Positions 21,342 to 32,094 of a stretch of 64,000 bases of DNA are shown in pieces; positions within the stretch are counted from its first letter, which is position 1, and each line of letters starts with the position of its first letter. Origin of the DNA: Yersinia rohdei ATCC 43380 (lineage in GTDB: Bacteria; Pseudomonadota; Gammaproteobacteria; Enterobacterales; Enterobacteriaceae). The stretch spans positions 62,001 through 126,000 of the forward strand of contig NZ_ACCD01000003.1 in the NCBI RefSeq assembly GCF_000173775.1, given 5' to 3'. The translations under genes and the position numbers were made by a program. Below the pieces are notes generated by a model. It saw nothing but the letters and a program-made list of their open reading frames with translations. It searched no databases and had not been told where the DNA came from.

Positions 21342-22790
21342 TCAGTTATTTTGATAAATATCTTTGTATAGCCGGCTTTCGAAACGCACTAATGGCGCTC
21401 GACGATTTTTATGGTCTTCAGGCGGCACAGCATAACCCGACAAGAATTGCACAAAGGCCATACGCTGCCCACTGGCTGTGGTAATAAATCCGGCCAGATT
21501 GTATACACCTTGTAATGCCCCGGTTTTAGCTGAAACCTTACCATCAACCCCGGCTTCATGTAGCCCACCACGATAACGTAATGTGCCGTCATAGCCTGAT
21601 AATGGCAGCATTGAAATAAAGTTAAGCTCTTGATCATTCTGAGCTATATATTGCAATGCCTGCATCATGGTTGCGGGTGAAATAAGGTTATGGCGTGAGA
21701 GTCCTGAGCCATCCACGACAATACTATTCCCCAGATCAATACCGGCTTTCTGACGTAAAACCTGACGCACAGCATCAGCCCCAGCGCGCCATGTACCCGG
21801 TACGCCGAAGCGCTGATGGCCGATAGTGCGAAACACCGTATCGGCAATCATGTTGTCAGACTTCTTCAACATAATTTTCAGCAAGTCATGTAGTGGCGCT
21901 GATTGGGCTTGCGCTAATACGTTTCCTGCCGCGTTGGGGGTAGTTTGGCGACGTAAACTGCCCTCAATTTGGATATCGGCTTTTTTCAACTCGTCTTTGA
22001 GGATTGCCCCAGCATAGCTGGCACCATTCTGTACGGCGAATGCCAGTGGCAAAGGTTCGCTACGCTGTGTTAGGCAACCGGTGAGGGTGAACCGATTTAA
22101 TTCGCCCGGCACCACGTCTAATTCGCAATATTGGGCATCAGGCGAACCTTTAGCTAAGGTTCTAACTTCACTGAACATTTGCACTGGATAATAGGATGCA
22201 ACCCGGATAAATGCCATATCACCGGGTTTCGGGGCACTATAAAGAGAGACCGAAAAACAGTTACGATCGACTATAGCCGCGGCCGGTGGCGCACTAAAGC
22301 ATTGCGTCATGTCGTTCCACGGCCATCCTGGGGCTTTGTCATGACTGGCAAAAACCGAGGTATCGATAATCAAATCGCCCGCAACTTGTTTCACACCAGC
22401 TTTTCTTAGTGTTGCTACCATATTACGCAGTTGTTGGCGTGTTAAAGTGGGGTCACCATCAAAACGTGCAATTAAATTGCCGCGTAATACGCCATCGGTG
22501 ATCGTACCTTGGCTTTCCAATGTAGTATTGAAGCGAAAATCTGGCCCCAGTTGTAATAATGCAGCTAATGCCGTCAGGACTTTTTGCGTACTGGCAGGCA
22601 GCGCCATTTGCTGGGCGTGATAGTCTATCGCCGGGGTGGTTGCCCCGATTTTCTGTACAACTAACGCAAGATTTGCCCCATCAGGCAGATATTGCGTGTA
22701 ATTTTCGACCTGAGCCGCATTGGCGTTAGATATGCTGATATTGATCGCAATAGTGCAGGCCAATCCACTGACAATTCGTGAAAAATGCAT
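21342..22790 (-). CDS. dacB: D-alanyl-D-alanine carboxypeptidase/endopeptidase PBP4
   Basis: Periplasmic low-molecular-weight penicillin-binding protein that trims and cleaves peptidoglycan cross-links. The signal peptide is residues 1-25 (NANA cleavage). The three active-site motifs are present: S67-T-Q-K70 in PASTQK, SDN in LKKSDNMIADT, and KTG in VSAKTGALQG. The 482 residues compare with 477 in E. coli, including the extra domain between the first two motifs. Divergent to greA, as in E. coli. Confidence 0.97.
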   Translation of the reverse strand: MHFSRIVSGLACTIAINISISNANAAQVENYTQYLPDGANLALVVQKIGATTPAIDYHAQQMALPASTQKVLTALAALLQLGPDFRFNTTLESQGTITDGVLRGNLIARFDGDPTLTRQQLRNMVATLRKAGVKQVAGDLIIDTSVFASHDKAPGWPWNDMTQCFSAPPAAAIVDRNCFSVSLYSAPKPGDMAFIRVASYYPVQMFSEVRTLAKGSPDAQYCELDVVPGELNRFTLTGCLTQRSEPLPLAFAVQNGASYAGAILKDELKKADIQIEGSLRRQTTPNAAGNVLAQAQSAPLHDLLKIMLKKSDNMIADTVFRTIGHQRFGVPGTWRAGADAVRQVLRQKAGIDLGNSIVVDGSGLSRHNLISPATMMQALQYIAQNDQELNFISMLPLSGYDGTLRYRGGLHEAGVDGKVSAKTGALQGVYNLAGFITTASGQRMAFVQFLSGYAVPPEDHKNRRAPLVRFESRLYKDIYQNN

Positions 22791-23048
22791 AATTTCGGTA
22801 TAACTGCTGAATAACGTGCTGCCATACTACGGTGCAACGAGGGCGAAAGTAAACGATGACCCTAAAGGAACTCTACGTTAAAATGCATATCAAAATGCAA
22901 AATTGATCCTGACTTGGGGTTTTGTCTCCGGGGGTGGTTTTTTATTTATCGCCAGGAGGCCAGTGGGATATCAGGCTAATCGCATTTTCATTCGAAGACG
23001 TTAGGATGACGGTTTTTTGAACAGGATAGATTTAGAGGTATTTAAAAG

Positions 23049-23525
23049 ATGAAACAGATTCCGATGACGGTAGGTGGCGCGGATAAACTGCGTGAAGAAT
23101 TAGATTATTTAAAAGGCGTTCGTCGGCCTAAAATTATTTCTGATATCGCTGATGCCCGTGAACATGGCGACTTAAAAGAAAATGCAGAATACCATGCAGC
23201 TCGTGAGCAACAGGGGTTCTGTGAAGGTCGTATTCAAGAAATAGAAGCCAAGTTATCCAATGCGCAAGTAATTGATATCAGTAAAATGCCAAATAATGGG
23301 CGTGTTATTTTTGGTGCTACTGTGCGTGTATTAAATGTGGATTCTGAAGAAGAGCAGCAATACCGGATTGTGGGTGATGACGAGGCAGATTTTAAACAAA
23401 ATCTTATTTCAGTTAACTCACCTATTGCGCGTGGCCTGATTGGTAAAGAAGTCGATGACGTGGTTGTTATTCGTACTCCAGGCGGCGAAGTAGAATATGA
23501 AATTCTTAAAGTAGATTATGTGTAA
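23049..23525 (+). CDS. greA: Transcription elongation factor GreA
   Basis: A 158-residue factor that enters the RNA polymerase secondary channel and stimulates cleavage of backtracked RNA. The N-terminal coiled coil ends in the acidic tip segment ([20 protein letters not shown], residues 31-50), and the globular C-terminal domain ends [12 protein letters not shown]. Start is supported by an AGAGG site. In E. coli the greA leader is processed to a small RNA; the 258-base leader here shows no clear equivalent. Confidence 0.98.
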   Translation: MKQIPMTVGGADKLREELDYLKGVRRPKIISDIADAREHGDLKENAEYHAAREQQGFCEGRIQEIEAKLSNAQVIDISKMPNNGRVIFGATVRVLNVDSEEEQQYRIVGDDEADFKQNLISVNSPIARGLIGKEVDDVVVIRTPGGEVEYEILKVDYV

Positions 23526-23586
23526 TACTTGTTCATCTGAATAGTAAATACACATTGTTTATAAAAAATGAAGTTGTAAAGAAAAG

Positions 23587-23610
23587 TAAAAGGCCGCTCG
23601 CGGCCTTTTA
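23587..23610. terminator. Bidirectional terminator between greA and yhbY
   Basis: A perfect ten-base-pair stem, TAAAAGGCCG with CGGCCTTTTA, and a four-base loop between the convergent genes. The A/T ends serve both directions. Confidence 0.85.
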
Positions 23611-23653
23611 TCAGAACAAAGTGCATGGCACCTTTTCTATAAAACAAGCGTCA

Positions 23654-23947
23654 TTAACGCGGTAAAATAATTTTGCGTTCTTTCGCTGGGCGATAGAGCA
23701 CTAAAATATTACCGATGATTTGGACGTTAACGGCACCGGTCTCACGCACGATGGCATCAGCAATTAGGGCTTTGGTTTCACGCTCTTCAGCAGTGATCTT
23801 CACCTTAATAAGTTCATGATGTTCCAGCGTTTGTTCGATTTCAGCCAGCACCCCTTCGGTTAACCCGTTATTGCCCAGCATCACTACTGGTTTTAACGGA
23901 TGGGCCAAGCTTTTCAGGTGCTGTTTTTGTTTGTTATTCAGATTCAT
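23654..23947 (-). CDS. yhbY: YhbY, CRM-domain ribosome assembly RNA-binding protein
   Basis: A 97-residue single CRM-domain protein that associates with pre-50S particles. The family motif appears as LKPVVMLGNNGLTEGVLAEI near residue 18, followed by the loop around ETGAVNVQIIGNILVLYRP. It diverges from rlmE, also a 50S maturation factor, across 146 bases. Confidence 0.96.
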   Translation of the reverse strand: MNLNNKQKQHLKSLAHPLKPVVMLGNNGLTEGVLAEIEQTLEHHELIKVKITAEERETKALIADAIVRETGAVNVQIIGNILVLYRPAKERKIILPR

Positions 23948-23970
23948 CGTCTTTTTTGCTTAAGTTGGGA

Positions 23971-23998
23971 TTGAAAACGGTTCATTCTACCGCCATCT
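23971..23998 (+). promoter_or_regulatory. Predicted heat-shock (sigma-32) promoter of rlmE-ftsH
   Basis: TTGAAA at 23971-23976, a 14-base spacer, and CGCCATCT at 23991-23998, one mismatch from CCCCATNT. It lies about 95 bases upstream of rlmE. The E. coli rlmE-ftsH operon is heat-inducible, which supports the call. Confidence 0.65.
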
Positions 23999-24093
23999 CA
24001 TGTGTATCACCAAATCGGTCTGCACCGATAGGGAGTTTACGCAAGCTAAGTAACAGATGCGCGGGCTCTTAATTAAGATAGTTGGAAAAATAG

Positions 24094-24723
24094 ATGTCTA
24101 AAAAAAAGCGTTCGGCTAGCTCCAGTCGCTGGTTACAAGAACACTTTAGCGATAAATACGTCATTCAGGCACAGAAAAAGGGGCTACGCTCCCGTGCCTG
24201 GTTTAAACTTGATGAAATACAACAGGGCGATAAACTTTTTAAACCGGGCATGACAGTGGTCGATTTAGGCGCTGCACCTGGTGGTTGGTCCCAATATGTT
24301 GTAACCCAGATAGGCGGTAAAGGACGAATTATCGCCTGTGATCTTCTACCAATGGATCCCATCGTTGGTGTTGATTTCCTTCAGGGTGATTTTACTGATG
24401 AACAGGTTCTGAAAGCTTTACTCGAGCGTGTTGGGGATAAAAAAGTTCAGGTGGTCATGTCTGACATGGCCCCGAATATGAGTGGTACTCCGGCAGTCGA
24501 TATACCTAAATCAATGTATCTGGTTGAATTAGCGTTAGATATGTGTCGTGATGTATTAGCACCAGGAGGTAGTTTCTTGGTGAAAGTGTTCCAGGGAGAT
24601 GGCTTTGATGAATACCTACGGGAAATTCGCTCCCTGTTTACGAAAGTTAAGATTCGTAAGCCAGACGCTTCTCGTGCGCGATCGCGTGAAGTGTACATTG
24701 TAGCGACAGGGCGGAAAGTGTAG
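24094..24723 (+). CDS. rlmE: 23S rRNA 2'-O-methyltransferase (U2552)
   Basis: FtsJ/RrmJ heat-shock methyltransferase acting on the A-loop of 23S rRNA. All 209 residues match E. coli. The SAM-binding motif is [13 protein letters not shown], and the K-D-K-E catalytic tetrad is intact at Lys38, Asp124, Lys164 and Glu199. First gene of the rlmE-ftsH operon. Confidence 0.98.
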   Translation: MSKKKRSASSSRWLQEHFSDKYVIQAQKKGLRSRAWFKLDEIQQGDKLFKPGMTVVDLGAAPGGWSQYVVTQIGGKGRIIACDLLPMDPIVGVDFLQGDFTDEQVLKALLERVGDKKVQVVMSDMAPNMSGTPAVDIPKSMYLVELALDMCRDVLAPGGSFLVKVFQGDGFDEYLREIRSLFTKVKIRKPDASRARSREVYIVATGRKV

Positions 24724-24770
24724 TACCCTAACGCTGTTTGTTAACACAGTTGTAATATGAGGTTAATCCC

Positions 24771-26714
24771 TTGAGTGACATGGCGAAAAACCTAATTCTC
24801 TGGTTAGTTATTGCAGTCGTATTGATGTCTGTATTCCAGAGCTTTGGACCCAGCGAATCGAATGGTCGTAGAGTGGATTACTCTACTTTCATGTCCGATG
24901 TAACCCAAGAACAGGTTCGTGAAGCACGTATCAATGGACGTGAAATTAACGTTAGTAAAAAAGATAACAGCAAATACACGACTTATATTCCGGTCAGCGA
25001 TCCAAAGCTGTTAGACACTTTATTGACTAAAAATGTGAAAGTTGTTGGCGAGCCACCGGAAGAACCGAGCTTGCTGGCCTCTATCTTTATTTCCTGGTTC
25101 CCAATGCTGTTGTTAATTGGGGTCTGGATCTTCTTTATGCGTCAAATGCAGGGCGGCGGCGGCAAAGGGGCAATGTCCTTTGGCAAGAGCAAAGCTCGCA
25201 TGCTGACAGAAGACCAGATAAAAACCTCTTTTGCTGATGTCGCCGGTTGTGACGAAGCAAAAGAAGAAGTAAGTGAACTGGTTGAATACCTACGCGAGCC
25301 AAGCCGTTTCCAGAAGTTGGGCGGTAAAATTCCGAAAGGCGTGTTGATGGTCGGCCCTCCGGGGACAGGTAAAACCTTGCTGGCGAAAGCCATTGCAGGT
25401 GAAGCTAAAGTGCCATTCTTCACTATTTCTGGTTCTGACTTCGTAGAAATGTTCGTTGGTGTGGGTGCATCCCGTGTCCGTGACATGTTTGAACAGGCTA
25501 AGAAAGCCGCGCCTTGTATCATCTTTATCGATGAGATTGATGCGGTAGGCCGTCAGCGTGGAGCCGGTTTGGGTGGTGGCCATGACGAACGTGAGCAGAC
25601 ACTGAACCAAATGCTGGTTGAGATGGATGGCTTTGAAGGTAATGAAGGCATCATCGTGATCGCAGCGACTAACCGTCCTGACGTTCTTGACCCAGCGTTA
25701 CTGCGTCCAGGCCGTTTTGACCGTCAGGTTGTAGTGGGTCTGCCGGATGTCCGTGGTCGTGAGCAGATTCTGAAAGTCCACATGCGCCGCGTACCATTAG
25801 ATACCGATATTGATGCTTCAGTTATTGCTCGTGGTACACCAGGTTTCTCTGGTGCTGACCTGGCTAACTTAGTCAACGAAGCCGCACTGTTTGCCGCTCG
25901 CGGTAACAAACGTGTCGTATCAATGGTTGAGTTTGAAAAAGCGAAAGACAAAATTATGATGGGTGCGGAACGTCGCTCCATGGTAATGACAGAAGCACAG
26001 AAAGAATCTACGGCATACCATGAAGCAGGGCATGCGATTATTGGTCGCTTAGTTCCTGAGCATGACCCGGTGCATAAAGTGACCATTATTCCACGTGGTC
26101 GCGCATTGGGTGTGACATTCTTCCTACCGGAAGGTGATGCCATCAGTGCGAGTCGTCAGAAACTGGAAAGCCAGATCTCTACTTTGTATGGTGGTCGTCT
26201 TGCTGAAGAAATCATTTATGGCCCGGAAAAAGTCTCTACCGGCGCTTCAAATGATATCAAAGTGGCGACGTCTATTGCGCGTAACATGGTGACACAGTGG
26301 GGCTTCTCCGAGAAGTTAGGGCCGTTACTGTATGCTGAAGAAGAGGGCGAGGTATTCCTTGGCCGTTCTGTGGCGAAAGCCAAGCATATGTCTGATGAAA
26401 CCGCGCGTATTATCGATCAAGAAGTTAAATTACTTATCGAGCGTAACTATCAGCGTGCACGTAAGTTGCTGTTAGAAAACATGGATGTCTTGCACACCAT
26501 GAAAGATGCGCTGATGAAGTATGAAACTATTGATGCACCGCAGATTGATGACTTAATGAATCGCAAAGAAGTTCGCCCGCCAGCGGGTTGGGATGATGCG
26601 AACAAAAATAAATCATCTGATAGCGATAATACGCCAAAGGCACCTACGCCGGTTGATGAACCGCGTAATCCAACGCCAGGCAACACCATGTCAGAGCAGT
26701 TGGGCGATAAGTAA
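24771..26714 (+). CDS. ftsH: ATP-dependent zinc metalloprotease FtsH
   Basis: Membrane-anchored AAA+ protease that degrades RpoH, LpxC and misfolded membrane proteins. Two N-terminal membrane helices flank a periplasmic domain of about 70 residues. The AAA module has Walker A GPPGTGKT, Walker B IIFIDEID and the second region of homology [12 protein letters not shown]; the zinc site is HEAGH. A TTG start at 24771 gives 647 residues and sits nine bases after GAGG. The ATG at 24780 gives 644 residues, the length usually listed for E. coli; either is possible. The C terminus [10 protein letters not shown] is conserved. Confidence 0.98.
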   Translation: MSDMAKNLILWLVIAVVLMSVFQSFGPSESNGRRVDYSTFMSDVTQEQVREARINGREINVSKKDNSKYTTYIPVSDPKLLDTLLTKNVKVVGEPPEEPSLLASIFISWFPMLLLIGVWIFFMRQMQGGGGKGAMSFGKSKARMLTEDQIKTSFADVAGCDEAKEEVSELVEYLREPSRFQKLGGKIPKGVLMVGPPGTGKTLLAKAIAGEAKVPFFTISGSDFVEMFVGVGASRVRDMFEQAKKAAPCIIFIDEIDAVGRQRGAGLGGGHDEREQTLNQMLVEMDGFEGNEGIIVIAATNRPDVLDPALLRPGRFDRQVVVGLPDVRGREQILKVHMRRVPLDTDIDASVIARGTPGFSGADLANLVNEAALFAARGNKRVVSMVEFEKAKDKIMMGAERRSMVMTEAQKESTAYHEAGHAIIGRLVPEHDPVHKVTIIPRGRALGVTFFLPEGDAISASRQKLESQISTLYGGRLAEEIIYGPEKVSTGASNDIKVATSIARNMVTQWGFSEKLGPLLYAEEEGEVFLGRSVAKAKHMSDETARIIDQEVKLLIERNYQRARKLLLENMDVLHTMKDALMKYETIDAPQIDDLMNRKEVRPPAGWDDANKNKSSDSDNTPKAPTPVDEPRNPTPGNTMSEQLGDK

Positions 26715-26758
26715 GCCTGCTGACTATTGGCATCTAAAAGCGTTGTGATTAATATAAA

Positions 26759-26782
26759 CCTCGGGCTTGCCCGGGGTTTTTC
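26759..26782 (+). terminator. Terminator after ftsH
   Basis: CCTCGGGC pairs with GCCCGGGG (one G-U pair) and is followed by a T-run, 44 bases after the ftsH stop and before folP. Confidence 0.75.
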
Positions 26783-26833
26783 TTTTTCTGTTGCTTAGAT
26801 TGAAAGTGAATTGCCACTTTAAGGCGCTATTGC

Positions 26834-27667
26834 ATGCATTTAACTGCCAGAGATCTCGATTTGGATCTCACTCATCCACAGGTTATGGGTATCCTGAATG
26901 TCACACCGGATTCATTTTCGGATGGCGGACATCACAATAATCTAGATAAAGCACTACAACATGCTCAACTGATGTTGGCAGCAGGTGCTACGCTGATTGA
27001 TATTGGTGGTGAATCTACTCGCCCAGGCGCTGCTGAAGTCAGTGAACAAGAAGAGCTTGACCGGGTAGTGCCGGTGGTTGAAGCACTGGCGAAACGTTTT
27101 GATGTTTGGCTCTCTGTCGATACCTCCAAAGCGGCGGTCATTACAGAGTCTGCCCGTGCTGGCGCTCACTTAATTAATGATATTCGTTCGTTGCAAGAAC
27201 CCGGAGCGCTTGAAGCCGCAGCAAAAACTGGGTTGCCGGTATGCTTGATGCATATGCAAGGGCAACCACAAAGTATGCAGCAGTCTCCCCATTACGATGA
27301 CTTAATGGCTGATATAAATCAGTTCTTTGAGTACCATATTGAGCGTTGTGTTGCGGCCGGTATCGCAAAAAGTAAATTGTTACTCGACCCGGGCTTCGGT
27401 TTCGGTAAAAATCTGGCGCATAATTATCAGCTACTGGCACGTCTGGCTGAACTTCACCACTTTGGGTTGCCACTGCTGGTGGGAATGTCGCGCAAATCGA
27501 TGGTGGGGCAGCTATTGAATGTTCCGCCACAACAGCGGGTTATCGGCAGTGTTGCTTGCGCTGTTATTGCAGCAATGCAAGGCGCACAAATTATCAGAGT
27601 GCATGATGTCAAAGAAACTGTCGAGGCGATGCTTGTCGTCGAGGCAACACTTTCAGCGAAGGGATAA
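26834..27667 (+). CDS. folP: Dihydropteroate synthase
   Basis: Folate-pathway enzyme condensing p-aminobenzoate with the pterin pyrophosphate; target of sulfonamides. The 277 residues (E. coli 282) show the two family signatures GILNVTPDSFSDGG (residues 19-32) and IGGESTRPGA, plus SVDTSK and LLDPGFGFGKN. It begins an operon with glmM, whose start is nine bases after its stop. Confidence 0.97.
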   Translation: MHLTARDLDLDLTHPQVMGILNVTPDSFSDGGHHNNLDKALQHAQLMLAAGATLIDIGGESTRPGAAEVSEQEELDRVVPVVEALAKRFDVWLSVDTSKAAVITESARAGAHLINDIRSLQEPGALEAAAKTGLPVCLMHMQGQPQSMQQSPHYDDLMADINQFFEYHIERCVAAGIAKSKLLLDPGFGFGKNLAHNYQLLARLAELHHFGLPLLVGMSRKSMVGQLLNVPPQQRVIGSVACAVIAAMQGAQIIRVHDVKETVEAMLVVEATLSAKG

Positions 27668-27676
27668 ACAAAAATT

Positions 27677-29017
27677 ATGAGTAACCGTAAATACTTTGGT
27701 ACAGATGGCATTCGCGGCAAAGTGGGTGACAGTCCGATTACGCCAGATTTTGTATTAAAGCTTGGCTGGGCCGCCGGTAAGGTTCTGGCTCGACATGGTT
27801 CTCGTAAAATTATTATTGGCAAGGATACGCGCATTTCTGGCTACATGCTGGAGTCAGCATTAGAAGCTGGGCTTGCCGCGGCTGGGCTATCTGCCTCATT
27901 CACCGGCCCTATGCCGACACCTGCGGTTGCTTATCTGACCCGCACTTTCCGTGCAGAAGCCGGTATTGTTATTTCGGCATCTCATAATCCTTTCTATGAC
28001 AATGGCATCAAATTCTTCTCAATTGATGGCACTAAGCTGCCGGATGATGTGGAAGAAGCCATTGAAGCCGAAATGGAAAAACCCTTAACTTGTGTTGAAT
28101 CAGCCGAATTGGGTAAAGCAAACCGCATTGTTGATGCCGCGGGGCGTTATATTGAGTTCTGCAAAGGGACATTCCCAAGCGAACTCAGTCTGAATGAACT
28201 GAAAATTGTGGTCGATTGCGCCAACGGAGCAACTTATCACATCGCACCAAGTGTATTACGTGAACTGGGCGCAAACGTTATTACCATTGGCTGCGAACCT
28301 GATGGCATGAACATTAACGAAGAATGCGGTGCTACAGATGTGCGTATGTTGCAAAAACGCGTACTCGAAGAAGGTGCCCATGTTGGTTTGGCCTTTGACG
28401 GTGACGGCGATCGGCTGATGATGGTCGATCACTTGGGTAACAAGGTTGATGGCGACCAGATTCTTTATATTATCGCTCGCGAAGGGCTTCGTCAGGGGCA
28501 GCTGAAAGGCGGTGCTGTCGGCACCTTGATGAGCAATATGGGGCTGCAATTAGCTTTAAAAGAGCTGGGTATTCCTTTTATTCGCGCCAAAGTAGGCGAT
28601 CGCTATGTACTGGAAGCCATGCAAGAAAAAGGCTGGCGTATTGGTGCTGAAAACTCAGGGCATGTGATTTTATTGGATAAAACCACTACTGGTGATGGGA
28701 TCGTAGCTGGTTTGCAAGTGCTTACTGCTATGGTACGTAACCATATGAGTCTGCATGATCTCTGTAGTGGCATGAAATTATTACCACAGATTCTGGTGAA
28801 TGTGCGTTTCTCTGGCGAGCATAACCCACTGAAATCAGAAGAAGTTGAAGCTGTTACCCGCCAAGTTGAAAAAGAACTGGGTGACCGTGGTCGAGTGCTG
28901 TTGCGTAAATCCGGTACTGAGCCATTAATCCGCGTCATGGTTGAAGGTGATGCTGAAGAATCGCTAATTGCTGAGATGGCTAACCGAATTGCTGATGCAG
29001 TCAAAGCGGCAGGTTAA
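27677..29017 (+). CDS. glmM: Phosphoglucosamine mutase
   Basis: Converts glucosamine-6-phosphate to glucosamine-1-phosphate for UDP-GlcNAc, peptidoglycan and LPS. The 446 residues (E. coli 445) include the phosphoserine Ser102 in [13 protein letters not shown], the metal loop DGDGDR and the C-terminal phosphate-binding [15 protein letters not shown]. Coupled to folP, as in E. coli. Confidence 0.98.
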   Translation: MSNRKYFGTDGIRGKVGDSPITPDFVLKLGWAAGKVLARHGSRKIIIGKDTRISGYMLESALEAGLAAAGLSASFTGPMPTPAVAYLTRTFRAEAGIVISASHNPFYDNGIKFFSIDGTKLPDDVEEAIEAEMEKPLTCVESAELGKANRIVDAAGRYIEFCKGTFPSELSLNELKIVVDCANGATYHIAPSVLRELGANVITIGCEPDGMNINEECGATDVRMLQKRVLEEGAHVGLAFDGDGDRLMMVDHLGNKVDGDQILYIIAREGLRQGQLKGGAVGTLMSNMGLQLALKELGIPFIRAKVGDRYVLEAMQEKGWRIGAENSGHVILLDKTTTGDGIVAGLQVLTAMVRNHMSLHDLCSGMKLLPQILVNVRFSGEHNPLKSEEVEAVTRQVEKELGDRGRVLLRKSGTEPLIRVMVEGDAEESLIAEMANRIADAVKAAG

Positions 29018-29027
29018 TTATTTTTGA

Positions 29028-29053
29028 CCGGGGAAGAGGCGACTCTTCCCCGG
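29028..29053. other. Stable hairpin after glmM
   Basis: A perfect 11-base-pair stem (CCGGGGAAGAG with CTCTTCCCCGG) with a four-base loop directly after glmM. It has no T-run, so it is more likely a 3'-end stabiliser or processing element than an intrinsic terminator. Confidence 0.6.
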
Positions 29054-29241
29054 CAAATTGTGCTGAAGTTGAATAACTTGACGATTTTTTCCGCAAATGA
29101 ACTCGAGTGATGAAATTGCCCTTGCGTGTACTAGACGCTTTGGTTAGTATTCACACCCGCTTAAGTGGGTGAATAATTCCCCGCTTGATGGGTGAGAAGC
29201 ATTTTTGCATGCGGTGAACCCGCAAGGATACAGGTACAACT

Positions 29242-29577
29242 ATGTACGAAGCTCTTCTGGTTATTTTCTTGCTGATTTCGATTGGGCTAGTCGCTCTGAT
29301 CATGTTACAGCAAGGCAAAGGCGCGGATATGGGAGCCTCATTCGGAGCAGGTGCTTCTGCAACTCTGTTCGGTTCGAATGGTTCCGGTAACTTCATGACT
29401 CGCATGACGGCTGTATTGGCGACGCTGTTTTTCGTCATTAGCTTGATTTTGGGTAACATGAGCACCAACCAGGGCAATAAAGGTAGTGAATGGGAAAATC
29501 TGGGTCAGCCAGCAAAAACTGAGCAGACTGCAGCGCCTGTAGCTCCGACTAAGCCGAGTAGTGATATCCCGCAGTAA
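29242..29577 (+). CDS. secG: Protein-export membrane protein SecG
   Basis: A 111-residue SecYEG translocon subunit (E. coli 110) with two membrane helices (about residues 2-22 and 52-72) and a conserved cytoplasmic loop QQGKGADMGASFGAGAS. It assists SecA cycling. It lies between glmM and tRNA-Leu as in E. coli. A 27-base imperfect inverted repeat sits upstream at 29147-29173. Confidence 0.97.
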   Translation: MYEALLVIFLLISIGLVALIMLQQGKGADMGASFGAGASATLFGSNGSGNFMTRMTAVLATLFFVISLILGNMSTNQGNKGSEWENLGQPAKTEQTAAPVAPTKPSSDIPQ

Positions 29578-29667
29578 TGTTTCGAAAGAAGTTGTAAGTA
29601 AGTAAGAGAAAAAAGTTTTACAATGATTGTTAATACTTAAATAGTAAAAACAATCAGTTAAATCAGT

Positions 29668-29754
29668 GCCGGGGTGGTGGAATTGGTAGACACGCTACCT
29701 TGAGGTGGTAGTGCCCGATTGGGCTTACGGGTTCAAGTCCCGTCCTCGGTACCA
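29668..29754 (+). tRNA. leuU: tRNA-Leu (anticodon GAG)
   Basis: An 87-nucleotide class II tRNA including the encoded CCA. The acceptor stem is GCCGGGG/CCTCGGT, the anticodon loop CTTGAGG gives GAG, a long variable arm follows, and the T loop is GTTCAAGTC. Sequence and position (after secG) match E. coli leuU. Compared with my memory of E. coli, base 5 is G instead of A, making a G-U pair. Confidence 0.97.
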
Positions 29755-29814
29755 AGTCAGACAGATAACTTGCTTTTTTGTCGTTATCGACGTAATATTT
29801 GCCACGTTTTCGGA

Positions 29815-29891
<77 letters not shown>

Positions 29892-30023
29892 CTTTCCTAA
29901 AGTGTTTTTTTTCAAATGTTGTATTCGGTAGACCTCAGATACTTTCGATTTCAATTTGAAAAAAATACTTGTCAGAAAGTTGTACCGAAGAGCCGCTTTG
30001 CGGCAAACAGGGTCCAGTTGCTT

Positions 30024-30048
30024 AAAGCCCCGAATTTCGGGGTTTTTT
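30024..30048 (+). terminator. Terminator between metY and rimP
   Basis: CCCCGA/TCGGGG stem at 30028-30042 followed by six T residues. A further weak hairpin with seven T residues lies at 30071-30091. The tRNA is thereby partly insulated from the long downstream operon, which must be reached by read-through. Confidence 0.7.
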
Positions 30049-30108
30049 GTTATTTGACAGCAGAATCACTGGGCTATTAGGCCCTTTTTTTATGTCTTGG
30101 GGGTGGGC

Positions 30109-30561
30109 TTGTCCACATTAGAACAAAAGTTAACAGAGATAATTTCAGCACCGGTTGAGGCCTTAGGCTACGAATTAGTCGGCATCGAGTTCATCCGGGG
30201 GCGCCAATCGACGCTACGAATCTATATTGATAGTGACGACGGGATCACTGTTGATGCTTGTGCTGATGTCAGCCACCAGGTCAGCGCTGTATTGGACGTA
30301 GAAGATCCCATTACGGTCGCTTACAACTTAGAAGTTTCCTCTCCGGGTCTTGAGCGCCCAATGTTCACTGCTGAACACTATACTCGCTACCTTGGTGAAG
30401 AAGTCACTTTGGTTTTGCGTATGGCAATGCAGAATCGCCGTAAATGGCAGGGCATTATCAAAGCCGTTGATGGTGAAATGATCACGGTGACTGTGGATGG
30501 AAAAGATGAAGTGTTCGCGCTGAGCAACATCCAGAAAGCGAATCTGGTACCCCACTTTTAA
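30109..30561 (+). CDS. rimP: Ribosome maturation factor RimP
   Basis: A 150-residue factor for 30S subunit maturation. The start is taken at the TTG at 30109, which gives the conserved N terminus [20 protein letters not shown] (read as Met) and lies just after a GGGGGTGG site. A TTG at 30097 would add four residues. The [18 protein letters not shown] and SSPGLERP motifs are conserved. Confidence 0.96.
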   Translation: MSTLEQKLTEIISAPVEALGYELVGIEFIRGRQSTLRIYIDSDDGITVDACADVSHQVSAVLDVEDPITVAYNLEVSSPGLERPMFTAEHYTRYLGEEVTLVLRMAMQNRRKWQGIIKAVDGEMITVTVDGKDEVFALSNIQKANLVPHF

Positions 30562-30582
30562 AGTTTGGATGAGGCAACTAGG

Positions 30583-32070
30583 ATGAACAAAGAGATTCTG
30601 GCTGTTGTAGAAGCAGTTTCCAATGAGAAATCCCTTCCGCGCGAGAAGATTTTTGAGGCGTTGGAAACCGCTCTAGCGACAGCGACTAAGAAAAAATACG
30701 AACAAGAAATTGAAGTTCGCGTCAGCATCGACCGTAAAACCGGTGATTTTGATACTTTCCGTCGTTGGGTTGCTGTTGACGAAGTCACTATGCCAACACG
30801 CGAAATTACGATAGAAGCAGCTCAGTTTGAAGATCCTTCGCTCCAGTTGGGCGATTATGTTGAAGATCAGATTGAATCTGTTACTTTTGACCGCATTACT
30901 ACTCAAACTGCCAAGCAAGTTATCGTACAAAAAGTACGCGAAGCTGAACGTGCAATGGTGGTTGAGCAATTCCGTCAGTATTTAGGCGAGATTGTTACCG
31001 GTACAGTTAAAAAAGTTAACCGCGACAGTATTGCACTGGATTTGGGTAACAATGCTGAAGCCGTTATTGGCCGTGAAGACATGCTACCGCGTGAAAACTT
31101 CCGTCCGGGCGACCGTATCCGTGGTGTTCTGTATGATGTGCGTCCAGAAGCTCGCGGTGCTCAGTTGTTTGTCAGCCGTTCACGTCCTGAAATGCTGATT
31201 GAACTGTTCCGAATTGAAGTGCCAGAAATTGGCGAAGAATTGATTGAAATTAAAGCTGCTGCCCGTGATCCGGGTTCGCGTGCTAAAATTGCGGTTAAAA
31301 CCAACGACAAACGTATCGATCCAGTAGGTGCTTGTGTTGGTATGCGTGGTGCCCGTGTTCAAGCTGTTTCCAGCGAACTTGGCGGCGAGCGCATTGATAT
31401 TGTATTGTGGGATGATAATCCAGCCCAGTTTGTTATTAATGCCATGGCGCCAGCTGATGTTGCGTCAATTGTGGTTGATGAAGACAAACACACAATGGAT
31501 GTTGCCGTTGAAGCCAGTAATCTGGCACAGGCAATCGGTCGTAATGGCCAGAACGTACGTTTAGCTGCACAGCTGAGTGGCTGGGAACTGAACGTAATGA
31601 CGGCGGACGATCTTCAGGCGAAGCATCAGGCCGAGGCTCATGCCGCCATTGATACCTTCACCAAATATCTTGATATCGATGAGGACTTTGCCACCATTTT
31701 GGTAGAGGAAGGTTTCTCTTCTCTGGAAGAATTGGCTTACGTGCCAGTAAAAGAACTTCTGGAAATCGATGGTCTTGACGAAGATACGGTTGAAGCGCTG
31801 CGTGACCGCGCCAAAGCTGCATTGACCACGCTGGCCCTGGCACAAGAAGAAAGTCTTGGCGACCAAAAACCCGCCGATGATCTGCTGAATCTGGCGGGTC
31901 TGGAACGTAGCATGGCATTCAAATTAGCTGCGCGCGGTGTGTGTACGCTGGAAGATCTTGCCGAGCAGGGTATCGACGATCTGGCAGATATTGAAGGGCT
32001 TAGCGATGAGCAAGCTGGCGAGCTGATTATGGCCGCACGTAATATCTGTTGGTTTGGCGATAACGCGTAA
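30583..32070 (+). CDS. nusA: Transcription termination/antitermination factor NusA
   Basis: A 495-residue RNA polymerase-binding factor. Domains run in order: N-terminal polymerase-binding (1-125), S1 (about 135-200), KH1 and KH2 (about 200-345, with [14 protein letters not shown] and [12 protein letters not shown]), then two acidic repeats (about 360-490). The ATG at 30583 gives the E. coli length; an in-frame TTG-type start at 30565 would add six residues. Begins 21 bases after rimP. Confidence 0.98.
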   Translation: MNKEILAVVEAVSNEKSLPREKIFEALETALATATKKKYEQEIEVRVSIDRKTGDFDTFRRWVAVDEVTMPTREITIEAAQFEDPSLQLGDYVEDQIESVTFDRITTQTAKQVIVQKVREAERAMVVEQFRQYLGEIVTGTVKKVNRDSIALDLGNNAEAVIGREDMLPRENFRPGDRIRGVLYDVRPEARGAQLFVSRSRPEMLIELFRIEVPEIGEELIEIKAAARDPGSRAKIAVKTNDKRIDPVGACVGMRGARVQAVSSELGGERIDIVLWDDNPAQFVINAMAPADVASIVVDEDKHTMDVAVEASNLAQAIGRNGQNVRLAAQLSGWELNVMTADDLQAKHQAEAHAAIDTFTKYLDIDEDFATILVEEGFSSLEELAYVPVKELLEIDGLDEDTVEALRDRAKAALTTLALAQEESLGDQKPADDLLNLAGLERSMAFKLAARGVCTLEDLAEQGIDDLADIEGLSDEQAGELIMAARNICWFGDNA

Positions 32071-32094
32071 TAAACTGTAGCAGGAAGGAACAGC

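Noticed and set aside
22791-23048. GraL-type small RNA in the greA leader
   Set aside because: No clear internal terminator hairpin was found in the leader.
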